A stretch of DNA of 64,000 nucleotides from contig JAFEBU010000038.1 of NCBI GenBank assembly GCA_018242505.1, forward strand, positions 243,607 through 307,606, given 5' to 3'. This document shows positions 1 to 7,865 of the stretch, one piece after another (the stretch's first letter is position 1; each line of letters opens with the position of its first letter). This DNA comes from Pseudomonadota bacterium. Its GTDB lineage: Bacteria; Pseudomonadota; Alphaproteobacteria; Reyranellales; Reyranellaceae. Position numbers and translations under genes: made by a program. The notes below the pieces were generated by a model. The model ran no database searches, was not told the DNA's origin, and worked only from the letters and a program-made list of their open reading frames with translations.

Positions 1-1
1 G

Positions 2-862
2 CTCAATTTCATCGACATCTACACCCGCAGCGGCCTCTACAAGACGCCGCTGCCCAACGCGGTCGGCCGCGAGGCGGCGGGCGTGATCGTCGAGGTCGGC
101 CCCAGGACCAAGGGCTTCAAGAAGGGCGATCACGTCGCCTATTGCGGCGTGCTCGGCGCCTATTGCGAGGAGCGGCTGATGGGCACCGACCAGCTGGTGC
201 ACGTGCCGAAGGGCGTGAGCGACGAACAGGCGGCGGCCATCATGCTGAAGGGCATGACGACGGAGTATCTCGTCGACCAGACGCCCAAGGCGTGGCTCAA
301 GAAGGGTGACATCATCCTGTTCCATGCCGCTGCGGGGGGCGTCGGCCTGCTGTTCGGCCAGTGGGCCAAGGCGCGCGGCTACAAGGTGATCGGCACCACC
401 TCGTCGGCGGAGAAGGCCGCGCTCGCCAGGAAGAACGGCTACAAGTGGGTGATCGACTATACCAAGGCCGATGTCGTGGCCGAGGTGAAGAAGATCACCA
501 AGGGCAAGGGCGTGCCGGTGGTGTTCGACGGCGTCGGCAAGGACACCTGGGACATTTCGCTCGACTGCCTGCAGCCGCGCGGCCTGATGGTGTCGTTCGG
601 CAACGCCTCGGGCGCGGTGCCGCCGGTCGCGCTCGGCATCCTGAACACCAAGGGCTCGCTCTACGTGACGCGGCCCAGCCTCGGCGCCTACACCGCGACC
701 CGCAAGGATCTGGAGGCCTCGGCCAAGTCGCTGTTCAAGATGGTGAAGAGCGGCAAGGTGAAGATCGCGATCGACCAGCGCTATCCGCTGGCCGAAGCGG
801 GTCAGGCCCATATCGATCTCGAAAGCCGCAAGACCACCGGCCAGACGATCCTGGTACCCTGA
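2..862 (+). CDS. NADPH:quinone oxidoreductase (zinc-independent MDR family), 5'-truncated by the window edge
   Basis: Reduces quinones or enones with NADPH in the cytoplasm, judging by family. The reading frame is open from base 2, so the true start lies upstream; the visible part begins Leu-Asn-Phe-Ile-Asp, the usual NFIDIY segment of the GroES-like domain. A GREAAGVI segment follows, then the Rossmann dinucleotide fold with the glycine-rich AAAGGVGLLFGQWAK at about residues 110-125 of the visible part. No cysteine-rich structural zinc lobe is seen, which points to QOR rather than a zinc alcohol dehydrogenase. About 286 residues are visible of an expected 320-330. A GC-rich hairpin (GCGCCC/GGGCGC, near 907-925) follows the stop codon. 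Confidence 0.9.
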   Translation, partial: LNFIDIYTRSGLYKTPLPNAVGREAAGVIVEVGPRTKGFKKGDHVAYCGVLGAYCEERLMGTDQLVHVPKGVSDEQAAAIMLKGMTTEYLVDQTPKAWLKKGDIILFHAAAGGVGLLFGQWAKARGYKVIGTTSSAEKAALARKNGYKWVIDYTKADVVAEVKKITKGKGVPVVFDGVGKDTWDISLDCLQPRGLMVSFGNASGAVPPVALGILNTKGSLYVTRPSLGAYTATRKDLEASAKSLFKMVKSGKVKIAIDQRYPLAEAGQAHIDLESRKTTGQTILVP

Positions 863-1002
863 GGAGCGGAATCACGGGCGGAATCATATGAGCGCCGCTG
901 GAGCCGCGCCCTCCTTCGGGCGCTCAGGGGAGCGCGCCACTGCGCGCGGGGTCTTTCCCCGCGCCGAGGTGGCGCAATCGTCAACCTGATGGGCCAACCC
1001 GC

Positions 1003-1665
1003 ATGGTGATCGTCGGCCTGACGGGGTCGATCGGCATGGGCAAGTCGACCGCTTCAACGATGCTGCGGCAGATGGGCGTGCCGGTCTACGACGCCGACGC
1101 CGCCGTCCATGCCCTGCAGGCGCCGGGCGGCGCGGCGCTGCCGCCGATCGAGCGGGCCTTTCCCGGCGTGGTGAAGGACGGCGTGCTCGATCGCCAGGCG
1201 CTGGGCGCACGCGTGTTCGGCGACCAGGCCGCCCTGCGCCGGCTCGAAGCCATCGTCCATCCGCTGGTCGCGCAACGGCAGCGGGCGTTCCTGAAGCGCG
1301 CCGCCCGGCGCGGCGTGCCGCTGGTCGTGCTCGACATCCCGCTGCTGTTCGAGGGCCGCGGCGAGCGCCGCGTCGATGCGACGATGGTGGTGTCGGCGCC
1401 GGCCTTCCTGCAGCGCCGCCGCGTGCTGGCCCGGCACGGCATGACCGAGGAGAAGTTCGCCGGCATCCTGCGCCAGCAGGTGCCCGACCGGACCAAGCGC
1501 CGCCTCGCCACGGTCGTCATCCCGACCGGTCTCGGCCTCGCGCCGACGCGGCAGGCGCTTGCCCGGGCCGTCGCCGAGCTCAAAGAGCGGCCGGGCCGCT
1601 TCTGGCCGCCCAATCCATGGCGGGAGAAATTCACAGGCAAGCTCGCGCGACCCCGTCGCATCTGA
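1003..1665 (+). CDS. coaE: Dephospho-CoA kinase
   Basis: Phosphorylates the 3'-hydroxyl of dephospho-CoA, the last step of coenzyme A synthesis. The N-terminus has the P-loop GLTGSIGMGKST (about residues 5-16), followed by VYDADAAVHAL and LVVLDIPLLFE, both characteristic of CoaE. The 220 residues match the usual 195-220. ATG at 1003 gives the standard MVIVGLTGSIG beginning. It lies 28 bp before dnaQ, a pairing common in alphaproteobacteria. The usual upstream neighbours aroE and maf are replaced here by a quinone oxidoreductase gene. Confidence 0.95.
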   Translation: MVIVGLTGSIGMGKSTASTMLRQMGVPVYDADAAVHALQAPGGAALPPIERAFPGVVKDGVLDRQALGARVFGDQAALRRLEAIVHPLVAQRQRAFLKRAARRGVPLVVLDIPLLFEGRGERRVDATMVVSAPAFLQRRRVLARHGMTEEKFAGILRQQVPDRTKRRLATVVIPTGLGLAPTRQALARAVAELKERPGRFWPPNPWREKFTGKLARPRRI

Positions 1666-1693
1666 CCGCACTTGCCGTTATGAACGATCTCAC

Positions 1694-2365
1694 ATGCGTG
1701 AAATCGTTCTGGATACGGAAACGACGGGCCTCGACCCTCTTGCAGGCCATCGGATCGTCGAAGTGGGCTGCATCGAGCTCTTCAACACGGTGGCGACCGG
1801 CAAGACCTTCCACGCCTATTTCAATCCGGAAATGATCATGCCGGCCGGAGCGCAGGACATACACGGCCTCACCGACGAGTTCCTGTCCGACAAGCCGCTG
1901 TTCGCCGATCGCGTCGAGGAGCTCCTGGCCTTCATCGGCGACGCCCAGCTTGTGATCCACAACGCCCAGTTCGATATCGGCTTCCTCAACGCCGAGCTGG
2001 ACCGTGTCGGCAGGCCGAAGCTCGTGAACGCCTATGTCGACACGGTGTCGGTGGCGCGGCGCAAGTTCCCGGGCCAGCGCGTCAGCCTCGATGCCCTCTG
2101 CGAGCGCTTCAGCATCGACAATTCGAGCCGCACCAAGCACGGCGCGCTGCTCGACTCGGAGCTGCTGGCCGAGGTCTATCTCGAGCTGAATGGCGGCCGC
2201 CAGCGCGACCTCGGCCTGGCGCCGGAGGTTGCCGTGGTGAGCCTGCTGCCGGCGGCCGACGCGACGGTCCGTCCGGCGCGCCCGCATGCCGCCAGTGCCG
2301 CCGAGCTCGCCGCCCATGCCGAGTTCCTGAAGAAGCTCAAGGATCCGGTCTGGCTGGCGGCGTAA
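1694..2365 (+). CDS. dnaQ: DNA polymerase III epsilon subunit (3'-5' proofreading exonuclease)
   Basis: Proofreading exonuclease of the replicative polymerase. The ATG at 1694 gives MREIVLDTETTGLDP, which contains the ExoI motif DTETTG with its two catalytic acids. ExoII lies in the VIHNAQFDIGFLNAEL segment, and ExoIII in RTKHGALLDSELLAEVY, with the histidine and aspartate of a DEDDh enzyme. The 223 residues are typical for alphaproteobacterial DnaQ. The frame is open back to 1559, but that extension overlaps coaE and has no family similarity, so the shorter start is chosen. Confidence 0.95.
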   Translation: MREIVLDTETTGLDPLAGHRIVEVGCIELFNTVATGKTFHAYFNPEMIMPAGAQDIHGLTDEFLSDKPLFADRVEELLAFIGDAQLVIHNAQFDIGFLNAELDRVGRPKLVNAYVDTVSVARRKFPGQRVSLDALCERFSIDNSSRTKHGALLDSELLAEVYLELNGGRQRDLGLAPEVAVVSLLPAADATVRPARPHAASAAELAAHAEFLKKLKDPVWLAA

Positions 2366-2383
2366 GCCGGCTCCCTCCGGACT

Positions 2384-2440
2384 GCGAACCTCCGGCTCGC
2401 CGCAGGCGCATGTGAATGCGCCGATTAATGCGCCGAATCG
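2384..2440 (+). repeat. Dispersed hairpin repeat, family A, copy 1
   Basis: Contains CCTCCGGCTCGC, then the hairpin GGCGCAT-GTGA-ATGCGCC (7-bp arms, 4-nt loop). It aligns closely with the copy at 42055-42112 over about 45 bp. Two more copies lie at 2831-2860 and 9241-9299. All four keep the GCGCAT/ATGCGC arms while the loop varies (GTGA, GTGAA, ATGA, ATG), which is what a conserved hairpin element would show. Confidence 0.7.
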
Positions 2441-2830
2441 ACCCTTGTGTGGGCCGCCGATTCGCAGCGCCTGGCGGGCTCATATCTGGCCATTTGGCCG
2501 CTTTGTTCCTGATTGCTCCGATCGGAGTCCGGCCGCCGAACCTGGACCCGAATCAAGGGATCGCCGGCCTTCGGATCGCCAGCCTTCGGATCAACGGACA
2601 TGATCGACGGACATCAGGACAACGGACGCATCCTGGCCTCGAGCGGCCCTCTTCTTGAGGACTCTCCGATGGCCCGGGCGCACCGATGACCCGGCGCACC
2701 ACGATTCGCTCACCGAACAGCGGTGGCGTCTCCCGCACCCGCGCCTACATCGGCACGCGAAGACGCCGTAGCGTCGCGAGGACCGCGGCGCGATCGAAGC
2801 GGCAGGTCCATTGCGGCCGGCTCGACACCG

Positions 2831-2860
2831 CGCTACGGGCGCATGTGAAATGCGCTGAGG
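2831..2860 (+). repeat. Dispersed hairpin repeat, family A, partial copy 2
   Basis: CGCTACGG followed by GCGCAT-GTGAA-ATGCGC and TGAGG. The leading CGCTAC matches the 42055 copy, but the left part with CCTCCGGCTCG is missing. It lies 30 bp past the stop codon of the minus-strand hydrolase gene. Confidence 0.55.
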
Positions 2861-2890
2861 AGCGGACTGGAGGCCTGCGGTTTCCCTGAC

Positions 2891-3862
2891 TCATGACTCC
2901 AGGAGCGCCGTCACCTGTTTGTCGATGAAGGCTGCATCCTCGGGATTGTCGCGCGGGTTGCCGGCGCGATGGCCCCAGATCGAGGGGATCTCGGCCAGCG
3001 TCGCGGTCTTGAGATGCGGCAGCTCGGCGCGGTTGTCGTCGGTCTGGAAATAGAGGTCGGTCGCCGACGGCATCAGCAGGACCCTGGCCTTGATGCTGGC
3101 CAGCGCCATCGCAAGGTCGCCACGAAACAGGTCGTTGGCCGAGATATCGCTGTTCTGCCAGGTCCAGAGCTGCGCCATCAGGTCGGCGGCCGGGCGGCGC
3201 AGGAAGTTGTCTTCCCATCCGCGCACCAGGAAATCCTCGAGATCCTTGAAGCCCAGCCCGCGCCACAGCTCGCGCCGATAGAAGGTCTGGCTGAGCGCCC
3301 AGCCGGCATAGATGCGGCCCATGGCGCGCAGGCCCTCCTCCTCGGTCCGGGCCGCACCGACCGCGGCGCGCACGCCCTCGAGGAAGACGAAATTGTGCGG
3401 CGCGGTCCTGGCCGAACCGCAATTGACGACGATGCGCTCCACCGCCGCGCCGAACAGCGCCGCCCAGTGATAGGCCTGCTGCGCGCCCATCGACCAGCCA
3501 TAGACCAGCTTCACGCGCTCGACGCCGAACAGCTCGACCATCAGCCGGCGCTGCTGCAGGACGTTGTCGTAGGTCGTGACCTGCGGAAAGTTCGGCGTGT
3601 TCGACGGCGACGAGGAGAGGCCGTTGGTGAACATGTTGGGAATGACGATGAAATAGCGGCTGGGATCGAGCGCATGCTCGGGGCTCACCAGCCATTCGAT
3701 ATCGGTGTGCTGCGCCGAGTAGCTGGTCGGATAGACGATGACGTTGTCGCGCCCGGGCGAGAGCGTGCCGAAGGTCTTGTAGGCGATGCGCGCACCCTTG
3801 AGCGTGCCGCCGCGCTGCAGGCTCACGTCGCCACAGTCGAACACGCCTTCGCTGGTCTTCAT
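2891..3862 (-). CDS. Alpha/beta-fold hydrolase of the homoserine acetyltransferase (MetX)-like family
   Basis: 323 residues with the alpha/beta hydrolase fold. The nucleophile elbow is GWSMG; the acid is probably in LLMPSATDLYFQTDD and the histidine in SIWGHRAGNP near the C-terminus, so all three triad parts are visible. The N-terminal layout (KTFGTLSPGRDNVIVYPTSYS, then PNMFTNGLSSSPSN) resembles MetX-related proteins, but the conserved MetX acetyl-CoA site pattern is not clear, so the substrate is unknown. ATG at 3862 has AGAGG five bases upstream and is preferred over the longer frame to 3931. It is divergent from nothing nearby and reads toward dnaQ. Confidence 0.8.
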   Translation of the reverse strand: MKTSEGVFDCGDVSLQRGGTLKGARIAYKTFGTLSPGRDNVIVYPTSYSAQHTDIEWLVSPEHALDPSRYFIVIPNMFTNGLSSSPSNTPNFPQVTTYDNVLQQRRLMVELFGVERVKLVYGWSMGAQQAYHWAALFGAAVERIVVNCGSARTAPHNFVFLEGVRAAVGAARTEEEGLRAMGRIYAGWALSQTFYRRELWRGLGFKDLEDFLVRGWEDNFLRRPAADLMAQLWTWQNSDISANDLFRGDLAMALASIKARVLLMPSATDLYFQTDDNRAELPHLKTATLAEIPSIWGHRAGNPRDNPEDAAFIDKQVTALLES

Positions 3863-3976
3863 GGACCTCTCACCGCTGGGGGCACGCCACTCCGGTGGCG
3901 CGATCTTTTCGAGATGCAGACGAAGACGCACGGCTGGACGCGGAGGTTACTCCGCGCAAGTCGCGCGCTCGGATCG

Positions 3977-4642
3977 TTACTTCATCGGCTCCCAGAGCGA
4001 TTCGCGATAGCCGCGCTCGACGCGCGCCTCGCCCGCCGCCTTGTCGGCTTCGCTCATGCCGAGCTGGTCGCCGATGACGCGGGCGATCGAGGGGAAGGCG
4101 TTCTTGGGCTGGGCGTAGTCGCCGGTCCAGAGCCGGGAGCGCAGCAGCGCCTTGGCGCAATGCAGATAGGCCTGGCGCACCGAGACGACGATGGCGCATT
4201 TCGGCGCCTTGCCCTGCACCGCCATCGAAGCCAGCAGCTCGGGATCGACCGAGAGCTTCGCGATGCCGGCAAGCCGCACCGTCTCGTTGATGCCGGGCAG
4301 CAGGAAGATCAGCGCGATCTCGGAATTGACCATAAGATTCTTCAGCGTATCGAGCCGGTTGTTGCCCGGCCGGTCGGGGATGGCGACGGTGTGCTCGTCC
4401 AGCACCTTGAACGATCCCGGCGGGTCGCCGCGCGGCGTCACATCCTCGTGGCCGTCGGCGTCCGAGGTGGCGATGAAGCAGATCGGCGACAGCTCGATAT
4501 AGCGGCGGATGTGCGGATCGATGCGGCCGATGTCCTTCTTCTCGGCGAGCGCGCTCACTGCCGGATAGGACGCGACCAGGGCCCGGGCCTCTTCGGGGCC
4601 GAGCAACGCGGGGCTGAATGAAGGAGAAAGAGCGTCGGGCAT
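3977..4642 (-). CDS. Pyridoxamine 5'-phosphate oxidase-family FMN protein (MSMEG_1061-like)
   Basis: 221 residues with the split-barrel flavin-binding fold: FIATSDADGHEDVTPRGDPPG, then IPDRPGNNRLDTLKNLMVN and IFLLPGINETVRLAG. This pattern is typical of the MSMEG_1061 subgroup of the PPOX superfamily, which are FMN- or F420-related oxidoreductases rather than true PdxH. The substrate is unknown. It lies 114 bp upstream of the hydrolase gene on the same strand and may share its transcript. Confidence 0.8.
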   Translation of the reverse strand: MPDALSPSFSPALLGPEEARALVASYPAVSALAEKKDIGRIDPHIRRYIELSPICFIATSDADGHEDVTPRGDPPGSFKVLDEHTVAIPDRPGNNRLDTLKNLMVNSEIALIFLLPGINETVRLAGIAKLSVDPELLASMAVQGKAPKCAIVVSVRQAYLHCAKALLRSRLWTGDYAQPKNAFPSIARVIGDQLGMSEADKAAGEARVERGYRESLWEPMK

Positions 4643-4764
4643 GAAGGTTCCCTCGAAAACTGGTCAAAACCGTACCACAGACCGCGGCAAATCCCGCAAC
4701 TCCCGCCACGGGGCAGCGTTGGGACACGGAGAGCCCGAACGAGGAGAACCCCGAGGAGAGCCCT

Positions 4765-5079
4765 ATGTCGGACTATAACAACCGTGACCCTTACGACCCC
4801 TATCGCAATCGATTCGAACCGGCCGACAACGGCCGTGGCCCCTACATCCTGCTCGCGATCCTGGTGGCGATCGGCGTGATCGGCGGCCTGCTCTACTTCA
4901 ACCACAAGCCAGTGGACCAGAACGAGGCGCAGGCCCCCTCCGCCACCGAATCCCCGACCGCGCCCAAGCCGACCCCATTGCCGAGCCCGCCGGGTTCGGC
5001 TCGTCCGGGCGGAGCGACCGCGCCTTCCACAACGAGCCCGGGAACCGATAGCACGGGGTCGCCCGGCGGCAGCCGCTGA
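4765..5079 (+). CDS. Small single-pass membrane protein with Pro/Thr/Ser-rich tail
   Basis: 104 residues. A charged, Tyr/Asn/Asp-rich N-terminus is followed by one hydrophobic helix (PYILLAILVAIGVIGGLLYF, about residues 32-51), then a low-complexity Pro/Thr/Ser/Gly tail. The start has AGGAGAGCCCT just upstream. It resembles the small anchored proteins of unknown function that are frequent in alphaproteobacteria. It diverges from the PPOX-family gene across about 120 bp, which should hold both promoters. No function is proposed. Confidence 0.75.
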   Translation: MSDYNNRDPYDPYRNRFEPADNGRGPYILLAILVAIGVIGGLLYFNHKPVDQNEAQAPSATESPTAPKPTPLPSPPGSARPGGATAPSTTSPGTDSTGSPGGSR

Positions 5080-5106
5080 GCGCATGCGGGCCGGAAGACA
5101 GACCTG

Positions 5107-5144
5107 AAAAAAGGCCCGGTCGCGGGGTAAAGCGCGGCCGGGCC
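5107..5144 (-). terminator. Rho-independent terminator reading leftward
   Basis: The 12-bp arms at 5113-5124 and 5133-5144 (GGCCCGGTCGCG / CGCGGCCGGGCC, one G-T wobble) are followed on the minus strand by six T residues. As a plus-strand terminator it lacks the T tract. It would end transcripts coming from the right, that is from the non-coding stretch 5145-5356 or the NTF2-like gene. Confidence 0.7.
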
Positions 5145-5356
5145 GAAGAGGCCTTTGTACTGTACGGAGGTTTCCCTAGCACGGCCGGGTGTGGGCAGAC
5201 CCATGCGTGCCTGCAAAGCAGGAATGCAATCGAGGCCTCATCTCGACGCCGGGCCGGAGCATCATCCCCGAGGACAAGCGAGAGACGAACGCGTTTCACC
5301 CGCGTTCGGCCGCCGCGATCTCCAATTACCCCATCGCGTCAGCCAGGGTGGAACGA
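5145..5356. other. Non-coding stretch between two outward hairpin terminators; possible structured RNA
   Basis: No credible ORF. It is flanked on the left by a minus-strand terminator (5107-5144) and on the right by a plus-strand one (5357-5385), so an RNA could be made from either strand. Internal complementary pieces exist, for example GAACGCG/CGCGTTC near 5286-5307. No tRNA T-loop, tmRNA tag, RNase P core or SRP loop sequence was found. A 6S-like RNA was considered but could not be supported by eye. Confidence 0.35.
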
Positions 5357-5385
5357 CCCCGATGCCGCAAGGCATCGGGGTTCTT
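5357..5385 (+). terminator. Hairpin terminator reading rightward
   Basis: Perfect 10-bp stem CCCCGATGCC-GCAA-GGCATCGGGG followed by TTCTT. The GCAA tetraloop and short T-rich tail fit an intrinsic terminator on the plus strand, for the small membrane protein gene or for an RNA from the preceding stretch. Confidence 0.6.
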
Positions 5386-5410
5386 CGTCTGGGCAGTCCG
5401 CAGAATCTGT

Positions 5411-5496
5411 GTCACCCCGAGCATGTGTTACCCCGGGCGCAGCGAGGAACCTTTTCCTTGGCCGCAAAGGTCCCTCGGCCTTTGGCTTGGAGTGAC
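5411..5496. repeat. Dispersed palindromic repeat, family B, copy 1
   Basis: An 86-bp unit with inverted ends (GTCACCCCGAGC and GCTTGGAGTGAC) and an internal AGGAACCTTTTCCTTGG / AAAGGTCCCTCGG region. The reverse complement shares GCCGAGGGACCTTT and its flanks with the unit at 8537-8628. It sits between the hairpin region and the NTF2-like gene. Confidence 0.6.
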
Positions 5497-5534
5497 AACC
5501 CGACGACCTCGTGACCGTGCGTCGTGGCCGTGCG

Positions 5535-5972
5535 TCAGGCCGCCGGCATCTTGTCGATGAAGCCCACGATCGTGGCGAGCTTGCCCTCGGGCGTGAGGGT
5601 GCCGAAATCCACGCCCTCCACCACCGACGGCCCCGACGCCGGCCCCAGCGACCAGGAGAAGCGCACGGCATCGTTGTGGCAATCGACTTTCGAGGTGCGC
5701 TTGAGCACGAAGCCCGGGAAGCGTGCCTGGACGGCGGCCAGCATGGCGTCGATCTCGCCATGCCCGGTGCTCCCCATCAGCGGATCGCGATAGCGACCCG
5801 CGTCGGCCCACGCCCGCGCGATCCCCGCCTGCCGGCGCGCCGCATCGGTCTCGTTCCAAGTGGCGACATAACCGTCGATGACGACATCGACTGACTCGCC
5901 GGTGGCCCCGACCGCGCCGTTAGCGTTGGCGTTGGCGTTGGCCGACGTAGCGGCGGATGTGCGATCGGACAT
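5535..5972 (-). CDS. NTF2-like / SnoaL-fold protein
   Basis: 145 residues. After a low-complexity start (a run of Ala-Asn pairs from a TTGGCG microsatellite near 5923-5941), the body has the cone-shaped NTF2 pattern: IDGYVATWNETDAARRQAGIARAW, YRDPLMGSTGHGEIDAML, then VDFGTLTPEGKLATIVGFIDKMPA. Proteins of this fold may be enzymes or ligand carriers, and the ligand cannot be told. ATG at 5972 has GGAGGAAG ahead of it and is preferred over the longer frame to 6080. Confidence 0.8.
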   Translation of the reverse strand: MSDRTSAATSANANANANGAVGATGESVDVVIDGYVATWNETDAARRQAGIARAWADAGRYRDPLMGSTGHGEIDAMLAAVQARFPGFVLKRTSKVDCHNDAVRFSWSLGPASGPSVVEGVDFGTLTPEGKLATIVGFIDKMPAA

Positions 5973-6106
5973 GACTTCCTCCATGTGCGGGTTGCGATGC
6001 ACGGGAGGTAAGCGCGGATGCAGGCTAGACGCGATTGTGTAGGAGGTAATGAGGGCAATGCTCGCGTTGGACGTTCGCACAGAATAGAATCAGCGGTCAT
6101 ACGACT

Positions 6107-6289
6107 TTGATCCGGCTTTACGTTGCTAACACCGATCCTGAGTGGTTCGAGTTTCTCTCGCAGCATCAACCGCTCGACGAAGGGAATCACTGGCAACCGG
6201 GCGGACGCCAGCAGTTCACCGCTCTCGTTCCAGGCGAACTTCTTGTTTACAGGCTTAGGCCCCCAATCAATCGTATTGTCGGATTGGAG
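6107..6289 (+). pseudogene. Fragment resembling the N-terminus of an HNH-type restriction endonuclease
   Basis: The plus-strand frame reads RLYVANTDPEWFEFLSQ, then a HWQPGG...FTALVPGELLVYRL segment, and RPPINRIVG. As I recall the family, this resembles the conserved start of HNH restriction-endonuclease-like proteins (xNTDxxWFxFL...WQPGG...GxxFLFKL). Similarity stops near 6290, no catalytic HNH part follows, and the local base composition is visibly less GC-rich than the neighbours. A decayed, horizontally acquired gene is the best explanation. The start would be TTG at 6107 or further upstream. Confidence 0.45.
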
Positions 6290-6445
6290 TCTTTGCCCGA
6301 GCGGCACTGTTGCCGATCTCGCCCGCATGGTCCTCGTTCGGCCTTACGTAGGCACACCCTCGCGGTATCCTATTACCCCAGAGCGAGGGTATGGTGAAAA
6401 ATGAGAAGAATGGCCCAAAACGTCGATGCCATCGGTATCGGAGCC

Positions 6446-6485
6446 TTCTCACCTCGGTGAGAAATTGGCGAGAAAGCGGTGAGAA
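6446..6485. promoter_or_regulatory. Palindrome plus helically phased GGYGAGAA half-sites
   Basis: TTCTCACC-TC-GGTGAGAA (6446-6463) is a perfect palindrome. Its right half-site recurs in direct orientation at 6467 (GGCGAGAA) and 6478 (GGTGAGAA), giving starts 6456, 6467 and 6478, exactly 11 bp apart. This looks like a cooperative operator, but no adjacent gene start fits well: ccmI ends 46 bp away and the endonuclease fragment is dead. Confidence 0.35.
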
Positions 6486-6530
6486 AGCGGGTCGTTCACA
6501 GGCTCGCCCCCGCCGGAGAAATGCCCACCC

Positions 6531-7865
6531 TCACTCCGCCTGCTTGATCTTCTCCTCCAGCATCGCGCGGATGGGGGCGTCGGGCGGAAGCAGCGCCAGG
6601 AGCTTCTTCCAGCGGCGCGCGGCGTCTGATTTGTCGCCTTGGGCGAAGGAGGCGGCGCCGAGATAGAAGAGCGCGAGCGCGTTGTCGGGGTCGGCCACTT
6701 CCAGGCGCTTCAGCACTGACACGGCTTGCGGCGAGGGCGGCGTGCCGGGCTGGATCTGGCGGATCTCCGCCTCGGCCCAGTCGGCGAGTTGTTTCGACTC
6801 GAGCGGGCCAAGCGCATCGGCTTTGGCATAGGCCTCGGCCGCCTTTTGCGGCTCGCCCAGCACGCGCCGCGCGTTGGCGAGCCGCAGCCATCCGTCCCGG
6901 TCGTCGGGGGATGCGCGCATCTTCTCGTCGAGCCGATCGACCATGCCGCGGATCGCCTGCTGGCGCTCCTGGGGCGACATCTTGGCCATCGCCTCGCGCT
7001 CTTCCTCCGTGGGCTGCGGCATGCCCGCCATTGGAGAGGAAGTCGCCATGGGCGGGCGCGTCGCGGCGACGGAGGGCGGCTTGCGGTCGGGATTGATCGA
7101 GAGCGGATCGATCTTCGCCTGTTTGGCCACGCGATCGATCTCGGCGCGCAGCATGGGAAGCCATGGCGCGCCCTCGGGCGAGCGCGCCTCGAGGTCGAGC
7201 CAGCGCGTGAGCGCTGCCTTGGAATCGCCCGCCTGCGCCTCGTGCAGGCCGAGATAGAAGAGCGCGCGCGGATCGCCCGGCTGCTTTTTCAGTGCGCGCT
7301 GGAAGGCGTCGACGGCGGGCTGGGGCACGACGCCCTGGGCCTGCTGCGTCAGGAGCTCGCCCAGCGCCGACAGGGTCTCGGGATCGTCGGGCGCCTGCTT
7401 CAGCCGCTCGCGCGCCGACGCGATCTGCTGGTCGAGGCTGGGGCCGGCGTCCCGTGGCGTTCCTGGCGGCGCGCCGGTCGGAGCTTTCGGCTGTGGGATG
7501 AACGGCGCGGAGGGCACGCCCGGCTGGCCGATCTGGAGGTAGAGGCCCAGCGCGAAGGCGGGGACCAGCAGGCAGAGCACGGGCGGCAGGAAGCGATGCA
7601 GCGCGGCGGCCGGCTTGGGCGCGGGCGTCGAATCCTTGTCGGCCGCCGTGAGGATGCGTCGCTCGATCTCGGTGCGCGCGGCCTCGGCGTCCGGCCCCGA
7701 GAGGCTGCCGGCGGCGCGCTCGCGCTCCACCTCGGCCAGCTGGTCGCGATAGATCGCGAGGTCGTTGTCGAGCCGGCTCGTCGCTGTCAGCCGCGTGCGC
7801 AACAGCGGGATCAGCAGCACGCCGACCGTGCCCGCGGTCAGGAGCGCGAGAAGGAATTCGAGCAT
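6531..7865 (-). CDS. ccmI: Cytochrome c biogenesis protein CcmI (apocytochrome chaperone)
   Basis: 444 residues. Starts MLEFLLALLTAGTVGVLLIPLL (first membrane helix), then a periplasm/cytoplasm loop with the CcmI-type YRDQLAEVERERAAGSLSGPDAEAARTEIERRIL segment, a second helix (FLPPVLCLLVPAFALGLYL, about 93-111), and a TPR-containing periplasmic domain. CcmI holds the apocytochrome C-terminus and hands it to the CcmF/CcmH ligase. Its ATG shares one base with the ccmH stop (TGATG), so translation is coupled. It is the last gene of the ccm operon. Confidence 0.9.
   Translation of the reverse strand: MLEFLLALLTAGTVGVLLIPLLRTRLTATSRLDNDLAIYRDQLAEVERERAAGSLSGPDAEAARTEIERRILTAADKDSTPAPKPAAALHRFLPPVLCLLVPAFALGLYLQIGQPGVPSAPFIPQPKAPTGAPPGTPRDAGPSLDQQIASARERLKQAPDDPETLSALGELLTQQAQGVVPQPAVDAFQRALKKQPGDPRALFYLGLHEAQAGDSKAALTRWLDLEARSPEGAPWLPMLRAEIDRVAKQAKIDPLSINPDRKPPSVAATRPPMATSSPMAGMPQPTEEEREAMAKMSPQERQQAIRGMVDRLDEKMRASPDDRDGWLRLANARRVLGEPQKAAEAYAKADALGPLESKQLADWAEAEIRQIQPGTPPSPQAVSVLKRLEVADPDNALALFYLGAASFAQGDKSDAARRWKKLLALLPPDAPIRAMLEEKIKQAE

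Larger units (their letters stand above)
2366..2890. other. 525-bp intergenic stretch without a convincing gene
   Basis: No reading frame here looks protein-like. It holds two copies of a dispersed hairpin repeat (listed separately) and a short direct repeat near 2563-2595 in which GATCGCCxGCCTTCG occurs twice and is followed by a third partial GATCAACG. A plus-strand frame at 2416-2658 starts inside the hairpin repeat and is arginine/proline-rich without family character, so it is not called. dnaQ and the minus-strand hydrolase gene converge on this stretch, so terminators would be expected, but no T-tailed hairpin was found. Confidence 0.5.

Noticed and set aside
2416..2658. 80-codon plus-strand frame
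   Set aside because: Starts inside a hairpin repeat, no family pattern, composition like intergenic DNA.
5145..5356. 6S RNA, tmRNA, RNase P RNA or tRNA in the non-coding stretch
   Set aside because: None of the recognisable core sequences (tag peptide, T-loop, P RNA core, 6S closing stem) could be identified by eye; kept only as a possible RNA.
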